41,017 nt of DNA from an uncultured Alphaproteobacteria bacterium (GTDB lineage Bacteria; Pseudomonadota; Alphaproteobacteria; Rhizobiales; Beijerinckiaceae), in assembly GCA_937988775.1 (NCBI GenBank), contig CALKHP010000031.1, positions 1 to 41,017 of the forward strand. Reading direction: 5' to 3'. The notes below the pieces were generated by a model. The model was not told the DNA's origin. It searched no databases and saw only the letters and a list, made by a program, of their open reading frames with translations. The position numbers and the translations under genes are program-made. Each line of letters starts with the position of its first letter. Positions within the stretch are counted from its first letter, which is position 1. Of this stretch, positions 32,002 through 40,990 are shown piece after piece.

Positions 32002-33306
32002 TCAGCGGCTCGCCAGCAGCGCGCCGGGCTTGATGAAGCGCATCGGATCGACCGGCTCGCCATCGACCCGCACCTCGTAGTGCAGATGCGGCCCGGTCGA
32101 GCGGCCGGTCGAGCCGACGCGGCCGACAATATCGCCCTTGCGGAGCTTGTCGCCGACGGCGACGCTGATTTCCGCCATATGGCCGTATCGGGTGACGATG
32201 CCGTTGCCGTGGTCGACCTCGACCATGTTGCCGTAGCCGCCGGTATAGGCGGCGACCGTCACGACGCCCGGTGCGGTAGCTGGCACCGGCGTGCCGGCGC
32301 GGGCGCGGAAGTCGGTGCCGGTATGCATGGCGTAGCGATGGAAGAACGGGTCCGGACGGCTGCCGAACGGGCTGGTGATGCGGTGGCCGGCCGGCATCGG
32401 CCGCATCAGGGGCAGGCGGGACACCGCATCGTACAGCAATCCGGCCTCCTTCAACCTCGCCTGGATCTGGCCGAGCCGCTCCTCGAAGCGTGCGCCGGGC
32501 GGCAGGGGCACGTAAGGCCCGCCGACATCCTTGTCATCCTCGTCGTGCTCGGCCTCGCCATCGAAGCGCGAGACCGGCAGGCCAATGGCGGCAATCAGTT
32601 GCTTCGCCTCGGCGATGCGGCCGCTGGTGGTTTTCTCGAGCCGGTCGAGCGCGCGATCCTGGCTGTCTTCGGTCTCGTCCAGCGCCTGGCCGATGCGCGC
32701 CACGGTCGCCTGCATATGGCTCGGCAGCACGCTCATGCGCAGGCCGGTGCCTGATGGCGCGGGGTTGGCCGGCGGCTGCTCGGCCGCGTCCTGCGGCAAC
32801 GGCCGGGGCTTGGCGCCGAGCCCGAGCGGCGCGTAGGCATTGAGGCCGGGCAGGGTCGGCGCCAACGGCACCATGGCGGCGGGCGGCGGCGGCGCGGGCA
32901 CGATGCCGGCTTTCTCGGCCAGCGGCGCGATCATGGTCTGGCGCGCCTCCAGCTTCACCTGCCGTGCGAGCAACTGGTCGATCTTGGCTTCCACGCTGTC
33001 CTGGTTGAGCAGGCCGCGGCTGGCGAGCTTGTCGATCTGGCCGCGCAGGCTGGCGATGCGGTCCTCGTAGCCGAATTGCATTTGCGTCTGCTGGTTGAAG
33101 AAGCGCGCGAGCAGATCGTCCTTGAACACGGCGTAGAGCGAGGCAACCATCAGCCACGAAACGAGCAGTCCGCCGGCGAGGCCGCCGGCAATGGCGAGCG
33201 CCGGCCTGATCTCGATGGTGCGCACCTGTCCGTGCCGGTTGATCAGCAGCGCGAGTTTCGCCTGCGAGTTGGCCAGCGGTTGGGGACGAGGCGCACGATA
33301 CGGCAT
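32002..33306 (-). CDS. M23-family metallopeptidase, membrane-anchored
   Basis: 434 residues. A basic N-terminus, one membrane segment (about 36-60) and a periplasmic coiled-coil/linker region (about 60-310, Pro-rich in the middle) lead to the LytM/M23 domain. The zinc and catalytic residues are H328 and D332 in MHTGTDFRA, and H407-L-H409 in GPHLHYEV. It should cut or regulate cutting of peptidoglycan cross-bridges from the inner membrane, in the style of DipM- or MepM-type proteins. ATG 33306 is preferred over a start ten codons upstream that adds a Ser-rich leader; neither has a strong ribosome binding site. Convergent with prfB across a palindromic repeat. Confidence 0.9.
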   Translation of the reverse strand: MPYRAPRPQPLANSQAKLALLINRHGQVRTIEIRPALAIAGGLAGGLLVSWLMVASLYAVFKDDLLARFFNQQTQMQFGYEDRIASLRGQIDKLASRGLLNQDSVEAKIDQLLARQVKLEARQTMIAPLAEKAGIVPAPPPPAAMVPLAPTLPGLNAYAPLGLGAKPRPLPQDAAEQPPANPAPSGTGLRMSVLPSHMQATVARIGQALDETEDSQDRALDRLEKTTSGRIAEAKQLIAAIGLPVSRFDGEAEHDEDDKDVGGPYVPLPPGARFEERLGQIQARLKEAGLLYDAVSRLPLMRPMPAGHRITSPFGSRPDPFFHRYAMHTGTDFRARAGTPVPATAPGVVTVAAYTGGYGNMVEVDHGNGIVTRYGHMAEISVAVGDKLRKGDIVGRVGSTGRSTGPHLHYEVRVDGEPVDPMRFIKPGALLASR

Positions 33307-33481
33307 TGCGGTACCACGGGACGACGAGCACGACATCGCTCGACCAGTGGGAAGGATTACAAGGCATTAGGGTTAACGTTTCGCAAAGGCGGCTCCCCTT
33401 GCGGCAGAGGGGCGAAGGCGGCGGGGCGTGGCGACGGTCTTGTGCCTGCTTGACCCGGCACCCGGCGACAACCGTGGCGCG

Positions 33482-33585
33482 CTTCCAATCGGGATCGGCC
33501 GGTCAAGCCGGCCGATGACGGCTGAAATGTCGGCGCTTCCGTCTCCACCGTCATGGGCCGGCTTGACCGGCCCATCCCGACGCGA
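33482..33585. repeat. Intergenic palindrome, dispersed-repeat family A (copy 2)
   Basis: The left arm starts CTTCCAATCGGGATCGGCC (33482) and continues to GATGACGG; the right arm (33548-33585) reads CCGTCATGGGCCGGCTTGAC and on to CATCCCGACGCGA. Both arms match the copy at 22941-23056, and the first 20 or so bases match the sequence at the window's right end. It lies upstream of the M23 gene and downstream of the peroxiredoxin gene, both on the minus strand. Confidence 0.85.
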
Positions 33586-33603
33586 GAGGCGCGACGTTAA
33601 TCT

Positions 33604-34074
33604 TCAGAGCCGCGTTGCCGCCGCCAGCACCTCGGCGGCGTGGCCGGCGACCTTGACCTTCGGCCAGACGTGGCGAATGAGGCCGGCGGCGTCGATCAGC
33701 ACAGTGGTGCGTTCTATTCCCATGTATTTGCGGCCATACATGCTCTTTTCGACCCAGACGCCGTAAAGCGCCAGGGCCTTGTGCTGTTCGTCGGCCAGCA
33801 GCGGGAAGTCGAGCCCGTGCTTTTTTCTGAATTTCTGGTGGCTTGCCACACTATCGGCGGAAATGCCGAAGATATCGGCGCCGATGTTGGCGAAGTCGCG
33901 CCGGAGGCCGTTGAAGTCGATCGCCTCGCGCGTACAGCCGCTGGTATCGTCCCGGGGATAGAAATACAGCACGATCTTGCGGCCTCTCAGCGTGGACAGC
34001 CGGATCGGGCGGCCATCGTCGGCCGGCAGCTCGAAATCGGGCGCAAGCGCGCCAAGTGTAAGAGGATCGTTCAT
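33604..34074 (-). CDS. bcp: Thioredoxin-dependent peroxiredoxin, Bcp/PrxQ family
   Basis: 156 residues. The N-terminal part GALAPDFELPADDGRPIRLS and the KIVLYFYPRDDTSGCTREA block are typical of Bcp. The peroxidatic Cys is C47. The usual resolving Cys five residues later is replaced by Ile (I52), and the Pro of the TPGC motif by Ser, so it would act as a one-Cys enzyme or use a distant or external thiol. It reduces hydrogen and organic peroxides in the cytoplasm. ATG 34074 is set by AAGGGAAG about six bases upstream; a 25-codon extension reaches into the palindrome at 34098-34154 and is not real. Divergent from the AsmA-like gene. Confidence 0.93.
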   Translation of the reverse strand: MNDPLTLGALAPDFELPADDGRPIRLSTLRGRKIVLYFYPRDDTSGCTREAIDFNGLRRDFANIGADIFGISADSVASHQKFRKKHGLDFPLLADEQHKALALYGVWVEKSMYGRKYMGIERTTVLIDAAGLIRHVWPKVKVAGHAAEVLAAATRL

Positions 34075-34097
34075 CTGTGCTTCCCTTGAGCAGGCTG

Positions 34098-34154
34098 GCG
34101 ATTTGGCCTGAAACGATGGGGATTGATCATGATTGGCGTTTCGGGCCAAATCGA
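34098..34154. repeat. Intergenic palindrome between bcp and the AsmA-like gene
   Basis: GCGATTTGGCCTGAAACG (34098-34115) and CGTTTCGGGCCAAATCGA (34137-34154) are inverted copies at 16 of 18 positions, with a 21-base loop. The arms lie directly upstream of the bcp ribosome binding site, so it could affect bcp expression, or be a mobile palindromic element that landed in the divergent promoter region. Confidence 0.7.
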
Positions 34155-34357
34155 CCCGGAATCATCGTGGTCATGAGGCATGATGCTATAGGAAATGACG
34201 CGAGTCGCGAGGGAACGCGAAGCTGTCTGGATCAGCGCTCTCCTCGACCCTGGCAATTTGAAAGTTCTTGGCCGTTTTGAGAGGCAGACGCCACCACCGG
34301 CAGGGTCCGGACCACTCCAGCCGCGACATCGGGGCCTTGCCGCAGCACGATGGGCTG

Positions 34358-37300
34358 GTGCGTCTGTTCTGCGGCGCGCGCCGCGCCATTCCTGCCCGTA
34401 TCGGGCGCCATGCGCTGTTCGTCTGCGGCGGCCTGATGTCGCTCGGCGCGGTGTTCGTGCTCGGGCTGGTGGCGTTGCTGTATTTCGGCCCCATCCAGGT
34501 CGATTTCCTGCGCCAGCGCGTCGTCGCGGATCTGCAGGCCTCGTTTGGCGGCCAGCATGCGGTTTCGGTGGCCGGCATCCGGCTCGGCCTGGTCGATGGG
34601 GCGCCGGCGGCGCGGCTCGACAACATGACGGTCCGCGACGTCGAGGGGCGGGTGGTGATGAGCACGCCGGCGGCGTCCGTGGTGTTCGATCCTCTGTCTC
34701 TGCTCTCGCTGCGGCTGGCGCCGAAGCGGCTGGCGATTTCCCGGCTCGATCTCAGGCTCGATATCCATCCCGATGGCAGCGTCGCCTTTGCGGCCGGCGA
34801 TTCGGCCAACCAGCCACTCGATCCTGTCGACACCACCATCGAAGGCGTGCAGACGCCGGCGCCGGGGCCTGACGGCGGCGTTCCGGTCGCGGCGCGCAGC
34901 GCGGCGATCGTGCGCGCGCTCGCCGAGTTCGAGAACGCCTTCGCCGAGAACGGCTTCCTCGACCAATTGCAGGGCGTCAGCGTTACCGACAGCCGGCTGA
35001 TCGTGCGCCATCTCGGTAACGGGCGCGCGTTGACCTATGACAACGTGCAGGTGAGCGAACGGCGTGATGGTCCGGAGGCGCGCATGCTGACGGTGACCGG
35101 CTCCGGCCCGCGCGGTCCGCTGACCATCGCATTTGCCAGCCGGCGCGGCGACAACGCCTACCGCACCAGCGTCACCGCGAGCGGTCTGGCGCTCTCGGAT
35201 GCCGCGACGCTCGCCGGACTGCCGGCCATCGCGCCGGCCGCCGATCCGACCGTGTCCCTGCATGCGGAAGCGACGCTCGATGCGACGCGCAGCAAGGCCG
35301 TGATCACCGCCAGCGCCAATCTCGGCCCGCTGCGTTTCTCGGTTGACGGCACGCCCGAGGGCATGATCGACCTCGATCAATCCAGCATCGCGCTTGGCTG
35401 GAACTCCGAGAGCGGGGCGATCCATGTCGACAGGCTTCGCCTGGTATCGGGCGGCAACCATGGCGATCTCTCCGGTGAATTGGTGCCGGATGCCGCCGTG
35501 CCGGGCCGTTTCGCGGTCGCGCTGCGCTCGGATGGCGGCAGGCTCGCCGCGCTTTCGCCCAAGGAAGAGCCGCTCGCGCTGCCGCCGGTGCGGGTGGAGG
35601 GCACGCTCGATGCCAACCGGCGTCAGCTTTCTCTGCCGGTGATTTCCATTGCCGGCGAGGGCTATGCGGTCAATGGCCGGCTCGTGCTCAGCGAGACGCC
35701 GGAGGGGCCGACGCTCGACTGGGGGCTGGATGCGGAACATGTTCCGGTGCGGCAGGCGCTGCGCATCTGGCCGGCGATCCTGTCGCCGCCGGTGCGCACG
35801 CATCTGCTCGACAACCTGTCCTCCGGCACGCTGGACTCGTTGAAGATCACCTCGTTCTTCAATGCGAAAGTCTTCCACGACGTGCTCAACGACCGGCCGC
35901 TGGCCAATGACAGCGTGCGCGGCGATTTCAGGATTTCCGATGCGACGCTGAGCGTGGTCGCCGGCCTGCCGCCGCTGACCCATGCCGAGATCAGCGGCTT
36001 CTTCATGGGGAGCAGCGCCACGGTCAACCTCAGCGGTGCGGCGCTCGATCTTGGCGGCGGCCGCAGCCTGGCGATCAGCGAGGGCAGCTTTTCAGTGCCC
36101 GACACGACGCGCAAGCCGCCGATGGCGCAGGCCGATTTCCGGCTCAAGGGCAGCGCCGATGCGGCGGCCGACCTGCTGGCGCAACCGCCGCTGCGGCCGA
36201 GCACCGGGCAGTTGCTCGACCCGTCCGACGTCAAGGGCAATGTCGATGCCCATGTCACGCTCCAGTTGCCGCTGATCGCCAAGCTGAAACGCGGCGACGT
36301 GACTTCGGTCGTGCAGGGGCACCTGACGAATTTCAGCCTCGAGAAGGCGTTTGGCGACGAGCGGCTCGAGGCGGCGAACCTGACTGTGTCGAACGATGGC
36401 AAGATCACGACGGCCAAGGGGGAGGGGCGCATCTTCGGCACGCAGGCCAGCCTGTCGCTCCGCCAGGCGAGCGGGCAGAGCGGCGAGGTTTCGGTGCAGT
36501 TCACCGCCGACGACGCGCTGCGCGCCAAGCGTGGCTTCGGCCCGCAATCGGGCATCAAGGGACCGATCCTCGTCACGGCCAAGGCGCCGGTGCAGCAACT
36601 CGGCCCGGGTGACCAGACCACCGTGACCCTCGACCTGACCAAGGCGGCGGTCGACGGGCTGGTGCCGGGCTGGAGCAAGCCCGCCGGCAAGCCGGCCAAG
36701 GCAAGCTTCGTCTACAAGCCGGCCAAGGACGGCACGCGCTTCGAGGATTTCAGCCTCGATGCCGGCCCGGCGCAGATCAAGGGGCTGATCGGCCTCGACC
36801 GCGACGGCGCCCTGCGCAATGCCAGGCTCGACACGTTCAAGCTGTCGCCTGGCGACAGTCTCAAGGTCGAAGTCGACAAGACCGCGGGCGGCTACAAGAC
36901 CACGGTGCGCGGCAATTCGCTCGATGCCCGCAGCCTGTTGAAGGCAAGCCTCGGCGCGGCGAATGACAGCCATGACGGCAAGGCGCGCGCGGGCAAGGGC
37001 AATGACAGCGAGATCGACCTCAAGGTCGCGATCCTGTCCGGCTACAATGGCGAGGCGATGTCGAATGCCGAGTTGCGGCTCGCCAGCGACGGCGCGAACC
37101 TGCGCCGCCTCACGTTTTCCGCCAAGCTCAACGGCAAGGATGTGCGCGGCGCATTGAACCAGCCGAGCGCGAGCGGCGGCGTGTTGAGCGTGAGCAGCGA
37201 CGATGCCGGCGGCCTGCTGCGGTTTCTCGACATCTACCCGCGCATGCGCGGCGGGCACCTGCAATTGCAGCTTTCCGGCGCGCTCGACCGTCAGAACGGC

Positions 37301-37816
37301 CTGATGAGCGTGCGTGACTTCGCCTTGCATGACGAACCGGCGCTGCGCGGCATGGCGTCCGGCCGGCCGAACGCCATGGCGAGCGCCGGTGACGTCACCG
37401 GGGCGACGCCCGCCGCGGCCGACGTGCCCTTCGCCAGGCTGCGCGCCGAATTCGTGCGCGAGCCGGACCGGCTGACCTTCAAGGATGCGGTGATGTGGGG
37501 GCAGCAGGTCGGCGGCTCGGTCAGCGGCACCATGGATTACGGGCGCGACCGCGTGCACCTGACCGGCACGTTCGTGCCGGCCTACCAGCTCAACAATTTC
37601 TTCGCCCAGGTGCCGCTGCTCGGCCGCCTGCTCGGCGGCGGCGAGCATGAGGGCCTGTTCGCGGTCAGCTTCCAGATCAGCGGCAAGGCGAGCGCGCCGG
37701 TCCTGAAAATCAGCCCGCTTTCGGCGCTGGCGCCGGGCTTCCTGCGCAAGCTGTTCGAGTTCCAGCGCGAGGATGCCGTTGCGCCGCCGCCAAGGCCGGT
37801 CGAGAGCAATCGCTGA
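34358..37816 (+). CDS. Large AsmA-like / DUF3971 envelope protein
   Basis: About 1,152 residues from GTG 34358, or 1,182 from TTG 34268. A basic N-terminus and one membrane segment (GAVFVLGLVALLYFGP) are followed by a very long periplasmic part rich in beta-strand patterns. The central DUF3971-like region and the C-terminal AsmA-like block (ALDRQNGLMSVRDFALHDEP, GSVSGTMDYGRDRVHLTGTFVPAYQLNNFF, PLLGRLLGGGEHEGLFAVSFQISGKASAP as separate strands) are characteristic. Relatives such as YhdP and TamB form bridge-like tubes that carry phospholipids to the outer membrane; that role here is inferred. The start is uncertain since neither codon has a clear ribosome binding site; an in-frame TGA at 34259-34261 limits it. 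Followed by an AT-rich gap. Confidence 0.88.
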   Translation: MRLFCGARRAIPARIGRHALFVCGGLMSLGAVFVLGLVALLYFGPIQVDFLRQRVVADLQASFGGQHAVSVAGIRLGLVDGAPAARLDNMTVRDVEGRVVMSTPAASVVFDPLSLLSLRLAPKRLAISRLDLRLDIHPDGSVAFAAGDSANQPLDPVDTTIEGVQTPAPGPDGGVPVAARSAAIVRALAEFENAFAENGFLDQLQGVSVTDSRLIVRHLGNGRALTYDNVQVSERRDGPEARMLTVTGSGPRGPLTIAFASRRGDNAYRTSVTASGLALSDAATLAGLPAIAPAADPTVSLHAEATLDATRSKAVITASANLGPLRFSVDGTPEGMIDLDQSSIALGWNSESGAIHVDRLRLVSGGNHGDLSGELVPDAAVPGRFAVALRSDGGRLAALSPKEEPLALPPVRVEGTLDANRRQLSLPVISIAGEGYAVNGRLVLSETPEGPTLDWGLDAEHVPVRQALRIWPAILSPPVRTHLLDNLSSGTLDSLKITSFFNAKVFHDVLNDRPLANDSVRGDFRISDATLSVVAGLPPLTHAEISGFFMGSSATVNLSGAALDLGGGRSLAISEGSFSVPDTTRKPPMAQADFRLKGSADAAADLLAQPPLRPSTGQLLDPSDVKGNVDAHVTLQLPLIAKLKRGDVTSVVQGHLTNFSLEKAFGDERLEAANLTVSNDGKITTAKGEGRIFGTQASLSLRQASGQSGEVSVQFTADDALRAKRGFGPQSGIKGPILVTAKAPVQQLGPGDQTTVTLDLTKAAVDGLVPGWSKPAGKPAKASFVYKPAKDGTRFEDFSLDAGPAQIKGLIGLDRDGALRNARLDTFKLSPGDSLKVEVDKTAGGYKTTVRGNSLDARSLLKASLGAANDSHDGKARAGKGNDSEIDLKVAILSGYNGEAMSNAELRLASDGANLRRLTFSAKLNGKDVRGALNQPSASGGVLSVSSDDAGGLLRFLDIYPRMRGGHLQLQLSGALDRQNGLMSVRDFALHDEPALRGMASGRPNAMASAGDVTGATPAAADVPFARLRAEFVREPDRLTFKDAVMWGQQVGGSVSGTMDYGRDRVHLTGTFVPAYQLNNFFAQVPLLGRLLGGGEHEGLFAVSFQISGKASAPVLKISPLSALAPGFLRKLFEFQREDAVAPPPRPVESNR

Positions 37817-38521
37817 GGAAATTATCGATAAGACAATGTGTCTTTAAGTAAGTTATATGGTGATATCTATCAGATTTTGAGCGTATATCTTTGAATTTTG
37901 TTTCATATCTAGGCTTTACTTCTGCTTTTTGAGAAATGTATCGCGATCATAAGTCGATTGAAAATCCTTCGCTAATGGCAGGTTGAAAATGGCCGGCCGC
38001 AAAAATCATTGAAATATTCTCTGCGTGAGATATATGATAGTGTGGTTGCCTGTGACAGGCTTCATCTGCTGGTTGGGGAGGACGCCTTGTCTCGCGACGC
38101 CCTCTTCCAATTGGGGATGGGCTCAGTTGTACTGAACGCCGCCCAAAAGGAAGAACTCTTCGTCCCATACGCCGCCACGGCGCATGCGACGCGATTTCAT
38201 CTCATGTTCCGGCGTGGTCGCTGGCGCATCGGTTTCACGGTCCTTGCCGCCTTGCGCGGCATGGCGCACCGGCGGCGAGGCAATAGCGCGCAAGCGCGGC
38301 TATCCCGCGACGGAGCCCTGGCGGCGTCCGTCCTCTCCTAGGCGCTCCAGCCGCTTGTTTTCTCCGGGCCTCCGGCATGCATCGGCATGGTCGGGGTGAG
38401 CGGCGAAGCGGCTTGCCCGGGCCGGGCCGGACTGCGTTCAGCCTTGCCCTTCCTTGCGCGCGCAGGCCGGCCCCCGGCCGTACCGGGCGCCGATCCGCAC
38501 CATGACAGGTGAAGCCGCCGA
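37817..38521. other. AT-rich intergenic region upstream of the polyamine operon
   Basis: 705 bases. The first 230 are much richer in A/T than anything around them. Just after the AsmA-like stop, AGACA (37831) and TGTCT (37839) can form a weak hairpin followed by TT. ATATCT occurs three times at about 21-base spacing (37863, 37885, 37905), and GCCTGTGACAGGC (38048-38060) is a perfect small palindrome. A 110-codon frame from TTG 38009 to 38341 has a plausible first half but turns Arg-rich, with no family resemblance, and I give it little weight. The rest shows nothing recognisable. The nspC promoter probably lies here. Confidence 0.5.
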
Positions 38522-39619
38522 ATGATCCAGACGCCATATTATCTCATCGACAAGAGCGCGCTGCTGCGCAACCTGCGCGTCATCGACACGGTGCGTGCGC
38601 AGTCCGGCGCCAAGGTGCTGCTGGCGCTGAAATGTTTCGCGACCTGGTCGGTGTTCGACCTGATGCGCCAGCATATGGATGGCACGACCTCCTCATCCTT
38701 GAACGAGGTCAGGCTCGGCCGCGAAAAATTCGGCGGCGAGACCCATGCCTATAGCGTCGCCTATGCCGGGCATGAGATCGCCGAGACGGTGGCCCATGCC
38801 GACAAGATCATCTTCAACTCGATCGGCCAGCTTGACCGGTTCGGCGCCGAGACGGCCGGGCTCGGCCGGGGCCTGCGCCTCAATCCCGGCGTCAGCTCGT
38901 CCTCGTTCGATCTCGCCGATCCGGCGCGCCCGCACAGCCGGCTCGGCGAATGGGACGCCGCCAGGGTCGAGGCGGTGATCGACCGCATCGACGGGTTCAT
39001 GATCCATAACAATTGCGAGAATGGCGATTTCGCGCTGTTCGAGCGCATGCTCGACGAGATCGAGGCGAAATTCGGCGCGCTGATCGCCAAGGTCGATTGG
39101 CTCAGCCTCGGCGGCGGCATCCATTTCACCGGCGCGGGTTATCCGGTCGCGGCGTTCTGCGCGCGGCTCAAGGACTTCTCGCAGCGCTACGGCGTGCAGA
39201 TCTATCTCGAGCCGGGCGAGGCCGCCATTACCGGTGCCGCCTCGCTCGAGGTCAGCGTGCTCGACACGCTGTTCAACGGCAAGGACATCGCCGTCGTCGA
39301 CAGCTCGATCGAAGCGCATCTGCTCGACCTGCTGATCTACCGCCAGCCGGCGAAGGTCGCGCCGGATCGCGGCGCGCACAGCTATCTCGTGTGCGGCAAG
39401 TCGTGCCTCGCCGGCGACGTGTTCGGCGAGTTCCGCTTCGAGCGGCCGCTCGCCGTCGGCGACCGCATCTCGTTCCAGGATGCCGCCGGCTACACGATGG
39501 TGAAGAAGAACTGGTTCAACGGCCTCGCTATGCCGGCCATCGTGCTGCGCGAGCTGGACGGCCGCCTGACGCCGGTGAGGCGCTTCACCTACGACGATTA
39601 TCTCGCCAGCCTCTCCTGA
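38522..39619 (+). CDS. nspC: Carboxynorspermidine / carboxyspermidine decarboxylase
   Basis: 365 residues of the alanine-racemase-fold PLP decarboxylases (group IV). The PLP Lys is K37 in KVLLALKCFATW. Then come SSSLNEVRLGREKFGGE, the HNNCENGDF segment, the glycine loop WLSLGGGIHFTGAGYP, and EPGEA that holds the PLP phosphate region. It decarboxylates carboxy(nor)spermidine to (nor)spermidine, the second step of the alternative polyamine route common in alphaproteobacteria lacking the S-adenosylmethionine route. ATG 38522 follows AGGTGAAG. It is followed by the dehydrogenase gene after 41 bases, so substrate and product enzymes are co-expressed. In this order the second-step gene is first. 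Confidence 0.93.
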   Translation: MIQTPYYLIDKSALLRNLRVIDTVRAQSGAKVLLALKCFATWSVFDLMRQHMDGTTSSSLNEVRLGREKFGGETHAYSVAYAGHEIAETVAHADKIIFNSIGQLDRFGAETAGLGRGLRLNPGVSSSSFDLADPARPHSRLGEWDAARVEAVIDRIDGFMIHNNCENGDFALFERMLDEIEAKFGALIAKVDWLSLGGGIHFTGAGYPVAAFCARLKDFSQRYGVQIYLEPGEAAITGAASLEVSVLDTLFNGKDIAVVDSSIEAHLLDLLIYRQPAKVAPDRGAHSYLVCGKSCLAGDVFGEFRFERPLAVGDRISFQDAAGYTMVKKNWFNGLAMPAIVLRELDGRLTPVRRFTYDDYLASLS

Positions 39620-39660
39620 GGCTTTCTTCCCGGACCCCTGAAAAGAAAGAAGGCAGCGAC

Positions 39661-40956
39661 ATGAAGCGAAACGTATTGATCATCGGGGCAGGCGGTGTCG
39701 CCCAGGTCGTGGCGCATAAATGCGCCCAGCATGCCGTCGAGTTCGGCGATATCCACGTCGCCTCGCGCACGGTCGCGAAATGCCATGCCATCGTGCGCTC
39801 GGTGCGCGAGAAGGGCCACTTGCCGGCGGGCGCCGTGCTGAAGGCGCATGCGCTCGACGCGCTCGACGTGCAGGCGACGATCAACCTGATCAAGCGCACC
39901 CACAGCCGTATCGTGATCAATGTCGGCGCGCCCTTCGTCAACATGGCGGTGATGTCGGCCTGCATCGCCACCGGTGCCGCCTATATCGACACCGCGATCC
40001 ACGAGGACCCGCTGAAGATTTGCGAGGCGCCGCCGTGGTACGACAATTACGAGTGGAAGCGCCGGGCGGAATGCGAGAAGGCCGGCGTGACCGCCATTCT
40101 CGGCGCCGGCTTCGATCCCGGCGTCGTCAACGCCTATGCGCGCCTCGCCAAGGACGCCTATTTCGACAAGATCGACTCAATCGACATCATCGACGTCAAT
40201 GCCGGCGAGCATGGCCGCTATTTCGCGACCAATTTCGATCCGGAGACCAATTTCCGCGAGTTCACCGGCAAGGTCTGGTCGTGGCAGAACCGCAAGTGGA
40301 CCGAGAACAAGATGTTCGAGATCCGCAAGGAATGGGACCTGCCGCTGGTCGGCAAGCGCACGACCTATATGACCGGGCATGACGAGATCCATTCGCTGGC
40401 GCGCAATCTCGACGTGCCGGATATCCGGTTCTGGATGGGGTTCGGCGATCACTACATCAAGGTGTTCGAGGTGCTGAACAATCTCGGCCTGCTCTCCGAG
40501 CAGCCGGTCAGGACGGCCGAAGGGCTCGAGGTCGTGCCGCTCAAGGTCGTCAAGGCGGTGCTGCCCGATCCGGCCTCGCTCGCCCCGACCTATACCGGCA
40601 AGACCTGCATCGGCGACCTGGTGCGCGGCACCAAGGGCGGCAAGACGCGCGAGGTGTTCATCTACAACATCGCCGACCACAAGCAGGCTTACGAAGAGGT
40701 CGGCAGCCAGGGCATCTCGTATACGGCGGGCGTGCCGGCGGTCGCGGCGGCGCTGCTTGTCGCCAATGGCGCCTGGGACGTGCGCAAGATGGTCAATGTC
40801 GAGGAGCTGCCGCCGCTGCCGTTCCTCGAATTGATGCACGGGCTCGGGCTCTCGACCCGCATCCGCGACGAGGCGGGCGACCGGCCGCTGACCGGCGTTG
40901 CGCCGGAAAGAGCCTCGGTGCCGCACCGTGACGAGCGTGTCGCCGAGACCGTGTAG
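39661..40956 (+). CDS. Carboxynorspermidine / carboxyspermidine dehydrogenase (saccharopine dehydrogenase family)
   Basis: 431 residues. The N-terminal Rossmann motif is NVLIIGAGGVAQVVAHKCA, and the saccharopine dehydrogenase-like pattern continues with INVGAPFVNMAVMSACIATGAAYIDTA (two adjoining segments), AILGAGFDPGVVNAYARLA and DVNAGEHGRYFATNFDPETNF. It makes carboxyspermidine or carboxynorspermidine by reductive condensation of aspartate semialdehyde with putrescine or diaminopropane, using NADPH. ATG 39661 has GAAGG upstream, and homology begins there although the frame is open further back. The C-terminal 25 residues beyond the family core (from GDRPLTGVAPERA) are charged. Partner of nspC upstream. 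Confidence 0.93.
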   Translation: MKRNVLIIGAGGVAQVVAHKCAQHAVEFGDIHVASRTVAKCHAIVRSVREKGHLPAGAVLKAHALDALDVQATINLIKRTHSRIVINVGAPFVNMAVMSACIATGAAYIDTAIHEDPLKICEAPPWYDNYEWKRRAECEKAGVTAILGAGFDPGVVNAYARLAKDAYFDKIDSIDIIDVNAGEHGRYFATNFDPETNFREFTGKVWSWQNRKWTENKMFEIRKEWDLPLVGKRTTYMTGHDEIHSLARNLDVPDIRFWMGFGDHYIKVFEVLNNLGLLSEQPVRTAEGLEVVPLKVVKAVLPDPASLAPTYTGKTCIGDLVRGTKGGKTREVFIYNIADHKQAYEEVGSQGISYTAGVPAVAAALLVANGAWDVRKMVNVEELPPLPFLELMHGLGLSTRIRDEAGDRPLTGVAPERASVPHRDERVAETV

Positions 40957-40990
40957 GCGGAGATCAAGAGCGGCCCGCCGCTGAGGCTTC

